Notes under the pieces: generated by a model
Databases searched by the model: none
What the model saw: only the letters and a program-made list of their open reading frames with translations
Told to the model about the DNA's origin: nothing
Assembly: GCA_011109175.1 (NCBI GenBank)
Contig: RDEW01000005.1
Location: 1 to 64,000, forward strand
Direction: 5' to 3'
From: Dicyema japonicum
Lineage: Eukaryota; Dicyemida; Rhombozoa; Dicyemidae
Length of the DNA stretch: 64,000 nt
Position numbers and translations under genes: made by a program
Shown: in pieces, positions 22,763 through 33,029 of the stretch
How the letters are laid out: each line of letters begins with the position of its first letter
Position numbering within the stretch: the stretch's first letter is position 1

Positions 22763-23466
22763 TCAAAACACACTGCACGATTTCTTTTTCTTTACAACTT
22801 TAGGCATCAAAGCTATCCTCACAGTCTCATCAAACACTTCCTTCACATTCATCATTTTCAAGGACGAACATTCAACATAGCTCAAAGCCCCTTCTGATTA
22901 TCACATCCTCTACCCAGTCTCTTAGCCTCTGACGATCCTTGCCCATAGCTCACTGGTGCCTTTCCGATGCTCCTCAGCTTCTGCACCATATTACGGTTCT
23001 CCCGCATGTCGATCTTAGTCCCGACCAACAGAAAAGGGGTCTCCGGGCAGAAGTGACGGAGTTCTGGGAGCCACTGCAATATAAACCAAAGTTCACCTTC
23101 AAAGAGGTTGTTGAAGACTGCGGTTGGACCACGGAAAAACAGACAATGAATACGTCCTTTGATAAGTCACGAAAAAACGGTTTTTGTGTAAGAAAGAGTC
23201 CGAAGACGATCGTAATCCTCCTGACCAGCGGTGTCCCACAAACTGAGATGAACACAGGTTGTGAGACCACGTGAGTCCTCAACTGTTAACTGGGCTGAAT
23301 AATTATCAAATCTAAAACTCAATTTTGTTAACGAACAGTGTGGGGATGTACGTCGTAGGGCACGTGTTTGTAGTGTAGCTTATAAGCAGACTCGTTTTGC
23401 CGACCGCACTAAAGATAAGCTGTGACAGTACCCATCTCCAATAACTAAACACTTTATGTACACCAT
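22763..23466 (-). CDS. Rho-family small GTPase (Rac/Cdc42/Rho-like)
   Basis: Six exons are joined by introns of 23, 25, 22, 23 and 23 bases; the remainder is exactly 196 codons, an intact 195-residue protein. The P-loop is [11 protein letters not shown] (residues 10-20), switch I is PTLFDNYSAQ, switch II is [17 protein letters not shown], and the guanine-specificity motif is LLVGTKID. The Rho-specific insert region follows ([13 protein letters not shown]), then VECSSLK. The C terminus is a polybasic KVVKKKKS followed by a CSVF CAAX box, so it should be prenylated and membrane-bound. Between switch I and DTAG there are about five more residues than usual (EDSRGLTT region). The ATG at 23466 gives the standard short N terminus. 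The subfamily cannot be fixed; the sequence is nearest to Rac/Cdc42/RhoQ-like proteins. Confidence 0.93.
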
Positions 23467-24435
23467 TGACCGGCAATTATCAATAAATTCAATATTTATG
23501 TAATATTTTATTTAAAATTTAAATATTTATTTTTTGTAATCATTATTAATTAATTAATTTATATTCCATCAAAAAGTTACTTGACAGAAAATCAATTAAG
23601 ATAGATTTCTATAAAGTTAATCTGATTTGATCTCATTGGGTTATAATGTGGAATTAGTCCATTAGGTAAAAGAAAAGGGCTATATCCGCTCTGAGGAAAT
23701 GAAAAAATTAATTATACTAGAGAAATTCCCTAGCCAGCAGCTCAACCCTTCGACCAATTAATCTTTATCCATAGCATAAAAGCGACCGACTATCCATTAT
23801 TTGACCACTTTTAAATTATCGATTATATGACTAGATTAGTATCGATTTATCGATCAGTCTTAACTACAAATGAAAGTGACTCCGTTATTACTGGCACCTG
23901 ACATTCAAACAAGTCTCTCTACCCTTACTTTAATGTATTCATCATTTCCCTAGTTACAATTATTAGTAAAATTGATTTCTTTTACTCAACAAATAGACAA
24001 TTAAAATTCAAATATATTTGTAATACGTACAAAAGGATTGAATAAAATTCGGAAATCACTTGATTCTATCATTTTGTCCATTCACAAGAGTAGTGAAACG
24101 AGAGGTCATAATCATTTTGAGGTGATAAAAGTGCAATAGAGATACGTTACTACCTTCTCCCAACCAACTAACTAATCCTCGAACCAATGCAGACATAATC
24201 AAATAAATTATAGAATTTATTATAAAAAAACTTTCCCGTGAATACTTTTTCAAATTTTGAATCTGCGAAGCCTAATTTTCCATATTTAAAAATTTTCAAA
24301 CATTTCGTCTTTAAGCCCTTTAGGCGATCAAGTCTACTCGTCAATTTTAACCGCCGAGTATAGCGGATTATCGATAGTTAATTTTTAAATTTCAATTTAT
24401 GCTAGAAAATATAAAATTCCCATAATAGAAAGTGT
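23467..24435. other. Intergenic, nothing recognised
   Basis: AT-rich sequence upstream of the GTPase gene, presumably including its promoter. No exon or named repeat seen. Confidence 0.3.
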
Positions 24436-24586
24436 TTGTGCATGTTGAATCCCAAGCAAGCCACCTCACTTGGCTCCATGGCATGGTTGTTACGGCATCC
24501 GGCCTCTTGCATCACATCCGTCAAGACCGACGAGTTCCAAAAATCAAGTAAACCCGGAATCTTAGATGCTTTCATGACCGTCGAGT

Positions 24587-25360
24587 TTACATGGTGTGAC
24601 GAGGAAATCTCCCGGAACTCCATCTGCACGGAATCATGTGTAGTCTTTTCCTGTAAATTATCTTAGCACATCGGCATCGGTGTTCCAAGCAAACGTCAAG
24701 GTCCTGCTGAAGAGCAACTCCAACGCGAATTGTATTCCCGTCGAGCATAATACCAACTGCCCGTACCGAAATTGAGCCATGACCCAAAATTCTCAGCAGA
24801 CGCTACATTCAAACATATGCGACGATAAGTATCTTCGGATCTTCCAAGTTCATTTAGCTTTTTTCACATCCCAGTTCTATAGAGAGGTGAAGTTCTTCAG
24901 AACACCAAGCCCGTTTGCTGTCTACTGCTGCACAACCGCGTCAAGCACAGGTTCCAGACTCAATCCGTCGCAGAAACGTAAAATTGAGTTCGCCAAGGCA
25001 TGGCAGCTTGCGAGGGACGACAGGTAGCATGGAATGGTCAATTCGGCAGGAAATCTGAAACCAATTCCTCCAAATCTCATCAGGAGCCTTCCTTGGGACC
25101 AGCCTGTCAAATCTAATATTTATGATTTCTTCAGTCGTCTGTCTTATAAGATGCATCCCGGAGAAGAATGGTGGGCATCCAAGGAGAACCGTACCAGAAG
25201 ATTCGACTATCCTCGCATTATGGAACAAGTTCTCAAGGCGAGTTTGGACAATGGAAAATTCGTCTGGCGGGAAGCTAACATTTATAATCTCTGTCTTCCG
25301 CATATTCACTTCAGGCCGAGGTCTAACAGAGCAGGAATAGCAATCTCCGAGCGTTGATAA
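24587..25360 (-). mobile_element. LINE family R: connection region plus zinc/nuclease-like domain
   Basis: The minus strand from 25309 reads KTEIINVSFPPDEF, SGTVLLGCPPFFSG and LGELNFTFLRRIESGTC, the segment that follows the reverse transcriptase in this family. It then continues at 24787-24587 with GNTIRVGVALQQDLDVCLEH and the start of the CRC..H..C zinc motif. The nuclease-like part is missing and the frames are shifted. Confidence 0.65.
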
Positions 25361-25369
25361 TCGATTCGT

Positions 25370-26898
25370 CCCCTTACCAATCTTTCGTCCAAATATTAAG
25401 AGGGCCGAGATCTTCTAAAATATGTGATATAGTAATGAAAAAAAGGAGAGGTCCAAGGGGACAACTTGTTCAACACGAGCCTAACTGCAATATCCACTTT
25501 GTCTGTATGCATTGTTTTTTCAGATTCTTGTTTAATATTTTCTAAATCTTCTAAAGAATTTTGATATTCAATAAATGTTTCATTTTCCGTGTATTCAATA
25601 TTTAAAAAATCCTACTTTGAGAGGATCGAAAATGTCTGTTCTTCTGATTATTGTATCATTAATTTCAATTTCAAGAATTTCGTTATTGGAGTTATTAAAA
25701 ACTTTGAAACAATTCCTGATCGTCTCTTCGGATACGTCTTCCCAAGCCATTTTTGCCAAAAAAAGACCGTATCCCTTAAATTCAATTTCTTGTAAGAATT
25801 ATAGACCGAAATATTTTGAGTTTCCGATAATTCCGTCAAATAGATTAACTTGCGTCTGGTAAAATTACTCTTGAAAGATTTGATGATGCCAATATCCATG
25901 GGTTGAAGCAACCCCGTACTATTTTTTGGAAGAAACAATATTTTTATATATTCCAAATTCGGCGGGATACCATGCGCAGGGCAGTTGTCAATCAGTAGTA
26001 GAATTCGTTTTTTTTAGCTGAGTATCAAAATTAATCAACCAATCCATAAATATGGATCCAGTAATCCAAGCTCTATGAACTATAGTAGGAGACGGAGCAT
26101 CTATAGTCATAATTTCGAAAACATCGAGGCAATTTTTGTCTTGAAATCATCACTGGTTTCAACTTGTGCGTTCCGCTCATGTTTGAACATAGCATAATTG
26201 AGACACGGTTTTTAAAATTTTTGTAACCTTGAAATCGGTTTCTGCAGATGCTTTTCGATGGAATGAGCTTATACTATAACCCAGTTTCATCCAGAATATA
26301 TATTTGGTCAGGTTTGTATGCTTTTGAAAAATCGTTAAATTTTCAAAAGAGGATTCAACGTCGACAGATTTATCTGTTTGCATTTCCCGTGTAACTTGCG
26401 TATTCGGAATCCGTGTCTCTTTTTGAATTTATCCAAGAATCCATTAGAATTTTTGGAATCACTGAGTTATAACTCATCCGCAAAAAATGCTGCCTTAGTA
26501 GATATTGAAGAATCATTCCAAAGCCACCTAAAAAATTGATTTTTCGAAAAGTACCTTTAGACTATAATACCTCTATCCATTCAATCAACTTTTTTTCAAA
26601 CTTTGGAAACCTCAGTTTATGTGCAGTTAAAAGAAAGTTGATAATTTTTTGAATTTTTTACAATAGCGTTCTTCTTCAGTAGACGATTATTTATTGTTTT
26701 TCTTGATATTGTCTTTCGGAATATTCTTGAGAATCCATCAGCTAATCGCTGGCACGAAATGTCATCATTTTCTTCTTTATAATTAACAATTTGAGATTTT
26801 TAATTAAGAGAAAGCCGAGTATAGCGTCCACGATAAAATTTGGAAGACATGTGTTAATTAAAAATTTCAAAATGTGGCCAATTTGCGAGGGTCGGGTG
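25370..26898 (-). mobile_element. pogo/Tigger-type DNA transposon with decayed transposase
   Basis: The minus strand begins near 26850 with MSSKFYRGRYTRLSLN and an N-terminal helix-turn-helix (SCQRLADGFSR, KTISRKTINNRLLKKN). The DDE region follows, with a DNCPAHGIPPNLEYIKILFL stretch (about 26000-25930) and FLPKNSTGLLQPMDIGIIKS (25930-25870), the hallmark of pogo/Tigger/jerky transposases. Many stops are present. The high-coordinate end may be the terminal sequence cacccgaccctcgcaaattg next to a TA (26899-26900). I could not find the matching low end, so it is probably truncated by the neighbouring LINE. Confidence 0.75.
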
Positions 26899-27299
26899 TA
26901 TTTATAATAGAAAATTTGTTGGATATGAATTGGAAATTTTTTTGTGAGTTATAGTCGAGTATCTTGCGGAGATACTATGTTGCAAAGTTGGAAGTTCGAA
27001 AAATGGAGAAATATTTTAAAGGAACAGTTTTCCGATTATGGAGGCAGGTTAATTGAAGGAGAGATAGATAAATGGCATATTTTGTTTCAAAAATCAGGGA
27101 TTTCTTTTATTAAGATAGGATCATGCATTTGTTGATATATTAAAAATTTGAGTAATTGTCTCAATATTTTATTTAATGAATGAAAAATAATTACAGTAAA
27201 CCCTCATTAATCCGAACTAAAAAAGTTTGGATGCCTTTCGGATTGTGAAGGGAATAAATATATTAATTCAGATCACGGGAAATTGGCCCTGAAAATTCA

Positions 27300-27425
27300 G
27301 GCAGCCGTCTTGTACGTTCATGCGCGGGCACGAAGGAAGAACGACGGGCAAAGATGAGGTCTTTGTTAGAATGCATCAAGATCATGTGATAATTAGTTTT
27401 GTTTTACCGTGGTCTTTGGTTAAAT
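27300..27425 (+). repeat. Dispersed repeat E (partial copy) inside the pogo element
   Basis: Matches 62560-62685, sharing gttagaatgcatca and gtgataattagttt. A short open frame (RMHQDHVIIS) is kept in both copies. Confidence 0.6.
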
Positions 27426-27665
27426 AAATAAAAAAAATTGTCGTTAATATTTATGTTTTCACATATAATAATCTCTCCATTTTAGCATCAATAATTTCCT
27501 CGTCGACATTATAATCTTCACAAAGAATTACGAATTCGTTCTCGTCGAGCACTTTTGTTTGAATTATTTCTTATTCATTAGCAAATTCTTCCAGTTCTTT
27601 TCGGTACTCATTCAAAACAGGATCTTGCACTATTTCTTCATTAGAAAATTAATCAAGACATTTAA

Positions 27666-27980
27666 TTGCCAGGAGCTTGTTCTGCCGCTGAGAAGACCGA
27701 GAAGATGAAAAGGGAAAAGTACGCGTTCCTGTCCAAGGATGTTTTGTTTGTTCCACTCGCCGTTGAGACGTCTGGTTCCCCTGCGCCTGCGACGCTGGAA
27801 TTCTTGAGTCGTCTAGGGAATCGGATCGCTTCACGAAAAGGAAACCCTCGTGAGCGCTGCTGGTTATTTGAGCGAATCTCGCTCGCTATCCTGAGAGGGA
27901 ATAGCCACGCAGTCAGGGCAGCTTCTATATAGGCGTTACTCTATTTTCTTTCTTCAATAAAATTTATTAAAGTTTAATTG
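27666..27980 (+). mobile_element. LINE family R 3' fragment
   Basis: The frame reads LSKDVLFVPLAVETSGSPAP and ends ERISLAILRGNSHAVRAASI, matching the last part of the domain at 10619-11353. A stop and an A-rich tail follow. It is inserted in the pogo-type element. Confidence 0.7.
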
Positions 27981-28519
27981 CCTCAGTCTTTTTAAAACAA
28001 TTTTTATGGTCTTCTTTTACTTCGTGTGTGAGATATCATAATGATGCTTTCCGTAAATTCACAAAAAAATCTTTTTCCAAATCAAGGGTATATAATCCAA
28101 AATAAGCCTTTTTCTATAATAATGCTTAAAGTTATTGATTACGCTTGCATCCATGGTTGAAGATGTGCAGTTGTGTTTTTTGGAAGGAATAGAATTTCAA
28201 TTTTCAATAATTTCGTTAAAACGTGGAGCATTATCAATCAGTAAAAAGAACTTTTTTCTGTAACATTTTAATTCGTCACTATAATGACTGATTAAAACAT
28301 TTAAAAATTCTGTTGTCATTCAAACCCTTTTATTTGCACATTAATAATTTTCAAAGTCAAAATATTTTAAAAATCTTGGTTTTTTATTATGGTCCAATAA
28401 AAATGATTAATTTTTATTTTTCTAGTTTCATTAGCACAAAGAGCTATAGTAATCTTCATTTTTGATTGCTTTATGCCATTTCTATATGTAGATGAAATTG
28501 TTTTAAAAGGTTAAGATAA

Positions 28520-28668
28520 TAAACTTTTATTAAGGAAAGAAAAGAGAGTAAACGCTTATATAGCGGCTGCCTTGACTACGGGGCTATTCCCTCTCAGAAT
28601 AGCGAGCGAGATTTGCTCAAATAACCAGCAGCGCTCTCCTGTTCATGTAACGATTCATAGGGTAAGAT
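28520..28668 (-). mobile_element. LINE family R 3' end fragment
   Basis: On the minus strand this is a close relative of the last 150 bases of the copy at 27666-27980, including gagcgctgctggttatttga and a TTAATAAA-rich end. It is inserted in the same pogo-type element in the opposite direction. Confidence 0.65.
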
Positions 28669-29104
28669 TGAAAAATTTCATCCATTTTTGCCAATACGTT
28701 AGGGTCACTTCTTTAAACTAATCATATTTGTTCATTCAAATTAATTTCATATTGTGTTAACCTGTTAGCTTCTCCATGAAGAACTTTTAGTTTAAGAATA
28801 AATCTTCCTTTAAATCTGTGTAGCTTTTACTAACTTCAAAATCATTGATACCAGGCTTTTCACAAAATACTTTAGCTGGACTTGTTAATCGTAGTTTCAC
28901 AGTTTTCCAACATTCACGGTTTTGTAGAATTTCTGAAATTGTAGAAATTCACAAATAAAGGTTCATTTTTATTTCACAGATATGGGATAATTCTGAGAGT
29001 CATATTTGATGTATTTTTATTTCACAAATATTACCTTTTTTTAAACCAATTTGGTACTGTTAGATGTTGATCAGGATGATTCCAAACAGAATCATCTGAA
29101 ATTA

Positions 29105-29825
29105 CAGAGATGGAGCATTTGAAGGGGATAATGCCTGAGCAGAAAGATCGTTACAGGGCCATCTGCGAGAATAAGTATGAGAGGCTTCTGAACCAATCAA
29201 ACCAACACAGACGAGTCGGTCTAGTCACTGGAAGATGCGAATCGAGCGGCGCATGGATCAATGCACTCCCAGTTGGCAGTGTCGGGACCCACCTTGACGA
29301 CGATACTGTCCGCATCGGCATCTCTATCAGACTTGGACTGAAGATTTGCCGGACCCACAAATGCCGATGTGGCGCAACCGTCGATTGTTATGGACTCCAT
29401 GCCTTCTCTTGTCGGAGAAGTGCAGGACGATTCCCAAGACACACGGCAGGCGATCAACGGAATTTTCAAGCGAGCCCTGGAGTCTGCGGGATACCAAGCC
29501 ATACTAGAACCTGTTGGCCTGGACAGAGGAGACGGAAAACGTCCCGACGGGATCACAATTTTCCCATTCGAAGAGGGAAAACCTTTGGTCTGGGACGCTA
29601 CTTGTGTCGACACGCTTTGCCCGTCCAACATTGTAGACACACTGTATTCCGCGGAAAAAACGATGAGGGCAAAGGAGAAGAAATACGAAGCGCTACGCGA
29701 CCGATTCGCGTTTTATCCGATAGTGGTCGAGACAACTGGAGGAATAAGTGGAAAATCGCTTCGCTTCCTAAAAAGAATAAATTTATGTACTGTTAGATTT
29801 AAATTTAAATGTAAATTCATTTGAA
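29105..29825 (+). mobile_element. LINE family R zinc/nuclease-like domain, frameshifted
   Basis: Two overlapping frames together give VGLVTGRCESSGAWINALPV, CRCGATVDCYGLHAFSCRRS, then after a +1 shift GKRPDGITIFPF and LVWDATCVDT. It is homologous to 10619-11353 throughout. The frame change near 29430 inactivates it. Confidence 0.75.
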
Positions 29826-30448
29826 TGTATAATAAAAACAAAATAAATTAATCCGAAATTTTTAATGTCTTTCGGATTATGAAGTTTCGGTTTATTGAAG
29901 CCTGTTTGTAAGGAAACTTTGTAAAATTTTGCTAACTCATCAAAAATTCAAAATTATTGAAGTACGGATTAATTAGGGTCTACTGTATTTATCATTATAT
30001 TGCATTTATAAAATCAGGAAATAATTGAATTAAGAATTATATTTAGAAATAGTCAAATTATAGGAATAATAAAGGTACGAATCAACGGCCAAACATTATG
30101 ATTTAAATAACTTAAATGTATTGAATAACGTTAACTACTTCAATTGTTTGTATTAATTATGTTTATTACAAATTTAATAAATTTATAATTAATTCCACTA
30201 CAATGTAAATACACCAGTCTACTCATAAGGACTGGCTGCACTCCCTTGAGCCCTCACAATCCCGTGAAGAGAACTACCACGATGAATGAATTAGAGATCA
30301 ATGAGGGAATTGTCAACAAAAGTTAATTTTCCATAAAATAGTGAATCAGTATTTAAGCCAATAATTGCTTATATTCTTATTATTAGTAAATTAAATTCAT
30401 AAATTGAGAAATTATTGGAAAAACAGAATTAAATGAAACAGAATAGAA

Positions 30449-31316
30449 TTAAAGGGAGGAGATATACTCAATCAGATTTTCCAGACCTTTGGTAGTGAAT
30501 AGATCCTTTGAATCGGCATGACTTGAATGGGAAAAGTCTATCATTTTGACAACAGATTTGGGTTTGTTTTCAATATTTTCATTTTCGTAAGCAATAATGA
30601 TGGAACTTGATTTGAAATTCCATTCTGTTTGTTCGTTCAAAAGTTCTAATATCACACGTAGTTCCTTGATTATACGCATTCTGTTTTTGCTGTCAAATTT
30701 TAAATCCTCATTAAAGAATGTCTTAAATTCTAAGATTTAATTCACGACTGACCTTCTCTAATCGTGTCCTGCACGAGACTCTTTCCCTTTTCCTTGTCGA
30801 TGCAGTAAAAATCTTCCACCGAGCGGAAAACCTTTAAATTGTATTTTAGTTGATTTACTCTCATTCCACAGATTTGAAAATATATCTCATTGGCAATTTT
30901 GTATTTTTCTGCGTTAAGCAAGCCAATCTTAATATCAGCAGACGTTAATTGCTCGAATGTAAGGAAAATATTTTCCAAATAAATAAATTTGTCTTAATTT
31001 TAAGATTTCTCTTATAACCGGTCAAATCAAAGTTATCGCTCATTCCATAATATTTTGGAAAGTATGTTGTTAACTTTTTCAAACACGGATCCTTAGATTT
31101 TAGAATTTCTTCATAAAAATCAGCTTCCTGATATCCACGAGGATATTTTTTAATCCTTTTGACAATCAAACCCCCAGGAAACTCGAAAAAGACTGATAAG
31201 TTATTTTAACGTTTACATTTTTTCTTGCATTTTTCAGGATCTAACCCATGTCCCCCTAATTGGTTTTCTATTGGCTTTAATTCTGAGATTTTTAGTTCTT
31301 TAAATTTTTCGATCAT
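30449..31316 (-). CDS. IPMK: Inositol polyphosphate multikinase, copy 2
   Basis: Inverted duplicate of the gene at 8441-9308, with the same 868-base span, the same three tiny introns and no stops, so it should also encode a 264-residue kinase. The differences I see in coding sequence are few and mild: Asp to Glu in the third codon (gac to gaa), Asp to Glu in the penultimate segment (LIEYISSL), and silent changes near DFSH and in the DLILELL region. Catalytic motifs (ADIKIG, MIDFSHS) are unchanged. Promoter-proximal sequence is also duplicated, so both copies may be expressed alike. Whether the pair is a real tandem-inverted duplication or an assembly join of two alleles cannot be told from sequence alone. 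Confidence 0.87.
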
Positions 31317-31873
31317 TTATTTGTTAAAATCAATTTTATTTTATTTGCTTTAGGTTTTCCAGAGAATTTTCATTTTAATAAGATTTATAATAAATTTAAA
31401 CTTATCCAAATTAAACCAATATTCTTATTCAACAATATTATAATTTTTGTTGATCAATTATTAAATACAGAATCATTGGGAGACTATTCTTCAATTTTTT
31501 TCTTCTAATTTGTAAAATATAACATCCGTGTCCATAATTAATTGCTATAATTATTACGAAAATATAATTATTTTTGTTTTTAAAGACAACAAGTCAATAT
31601 AATAACATTATTTAACATTAAGTACCTATATTTTAGTAGAGTACATATTTGTTTTCTCCTTTAAATGTTGTACAAAACTAATGTTATTTTTATGGTATCA
31701 ATGTGACGATTAATAACAAAATTAATTACGTTTTCTTACATGTCGAGAAGTATTCTACATATTTATGTACTTTAATTAAGACATTCAATATTTGTGTAAT
31801 AAAATTTCTGTAGTGATAAGAATACTCATCTTCCGAATTACGATTGACTCAATAGAGGAACCAATGATAACAT

Positions 31874-32157
31874 AGACGCAGTGGTCAGGTGTGGTTTGGC
31901 TACACTCAAGTACGGTGTGTTAAATAGAATAAGTAAGAATTTCATATCTTAAAAGAGACAAATTTTAATAAGCGTATGAAGTTTTTTGAGCGATTCAGGA
32001 AAGATTCATAAGACTACCGCAAAGTAAATGCCCTTTAATATTGAAAGTCTTAAACGAAAAATCCTGTATGACCAAGTCCGTAACAACCTGAAGAGGTTTA
32101 TAAAATGCAAACCAAAATATTCCCATACTAACCGGGTAATGAATCTATAAAACAAGT
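31874..32157. other. Intergenic, nothing recognised
   Basis: Unique-looking sequence beyond the right end of the inverted duplication. No exon seen. Confidence 0.25.
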
Positions 32158-32200
32158 AATTCATGAAATGACTAAAAAATATTTAGTCATTTCATGAATT
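32158..32200. repeat. Perfect 19-base palindrome with 5-base loop
   Basis: The arms aattcatgaaatgactaaa (32158-32176) and tttagtcatttcatgaatt (32182-32200) are exact reverse complements. The right arm continues as atttcatgaattgactgatt (32189-32208), which recurs exactly at 38084-38103. Confidence 0.85.
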
Positions 32201-32208
32201 GACTGATT

Positions 32209-32666
32209 TTTTAATCCTAATGATTATTATATTTAACTTAACCTTTTTTCGCCTGAATTTCTTGATTTTCTTGAGCTTTATGACTATTATTAAATATTCC
32301 AATATTTCACTTAAATCCTCTTCATTCTTTATTTTTTTGAGAAAATCTTCGTGTAAATTTTTTGATCTTAATCCAATTCTCATATATTCACCGAACAGAA
32401 TATGGGGATTGTTTTATAGTTATAAAATAGGATAAACAACTCCGATCAAAAAATAGAGTAAATTGTTCAAGTTAGTTTGTTCACAAGCAATCGTTACGAA
32501 TATATTAGTTTCGTAGTTTTTTTTAATTTAGATTGGAGTCTCAATTTTGCTGTTGTTTAAGAAAAATGTGATTCTGAGGAACATCAGCTAATGGTCCTGT
32601 CGTATTTTTAGACCCCGTATATTACGGGATTGTCAATTTTATGTCTTTTATATTTGTGGGAGTTGT
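32209..32666. other. AT-rich intergenic stretch
   Basis: Open frames on both strands are low-complexity and I do not support a gene. Confidence 0.25.
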
Positions 32667-32667
32667 T

Positions 32668-32990
32668 AATAATAATAACAGCCTTTTCATGAGAGTCATA
32701 ATATCTATAGCTCCGCAAAGGCAGACACACACTTTATTTAAGTAAAGAACAGTTAATTTTAACTAATCGTAGAATCAAGGAATGATCTTCACTTTTTTTT
32801 CATTTTCTTGTGTGTGGGTCCTTTCTAGACAATCCAGTTCCGCAATGAGTATCCACTGATAACGGCGTCACTCGTCAAGCCCTTTCTGCATCGTAGATGC
32901 TTGGAACCTTCCACCTGGTGTACAGCAGCGAGAATCGAACCCGTAACCTAAGCCACTTTAGCCCGACACCTAACCACTATGCCACCCGGC
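32668..32990 (-). mobile_element. Full-length tRNA-derived SINE (SINE C)
   Basis: On the minus strand the element starts at 32990 with a tRNA-like head. The A box is tggcatagtgg (about 32985-32975) and the B box is ggttcgattct (about 32943-32933), at normal pol III spacing. A central body follows, then ttaactgttctttacttaaa, and the 3' tail (about 32725-32681: gctataga, then ctctcatgaaaaggc) shared with LINEs here, ending in AAT-type repeats (32667-32680). Total about 323 bases. This is the only copy in the window that keeps the head. Confidence 0.88.
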
Positions 32991-33029
32991 TTCAAAGCAA
33001 TTTCATACAACCAAAGAACGTTATATTAA

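Larger units (their letters stand above)
27194..29985 (-). mobile_element. pogo/Tigger-type element with TIRs and TA duplication
   Basis: The ends are inverted repeats CAGTAAACCCTCATTAATCC at 27194 and, read from the other strand, CAGTAGACCCTAATTAATCC at 29985. Each is flanked by TA (27192-27193 and 29986-29987), and the left duplication arm shows a single TA at the same place. On the minus strand the interior has transposase remnants: a LLIDNAPRFNEI segment (about 28240-28200), a decayed ATxxLQPMDxxVI-like motif (about 28175-28140), and an acidic C-terminal tail (about 27640-27480). Three family-R LINE fragments and a piece of repeat E are embedded inside, so it is a mosaic. Confidence 0.85.
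26899..31873 (-). repeat. Large inverted duplication, right arm (interrupted)
   Basis: The arm consists of 31873-29986 and 27193-26899, matching 7890-10063 in reverse orientation. The two parts are separated by a 2.8-kb pogo-type element at 27194-29985. Coding sequence is almost identical between arms. Non-coding sequence differs at a few percent of positions, with small indels. Confidence 0.9.
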
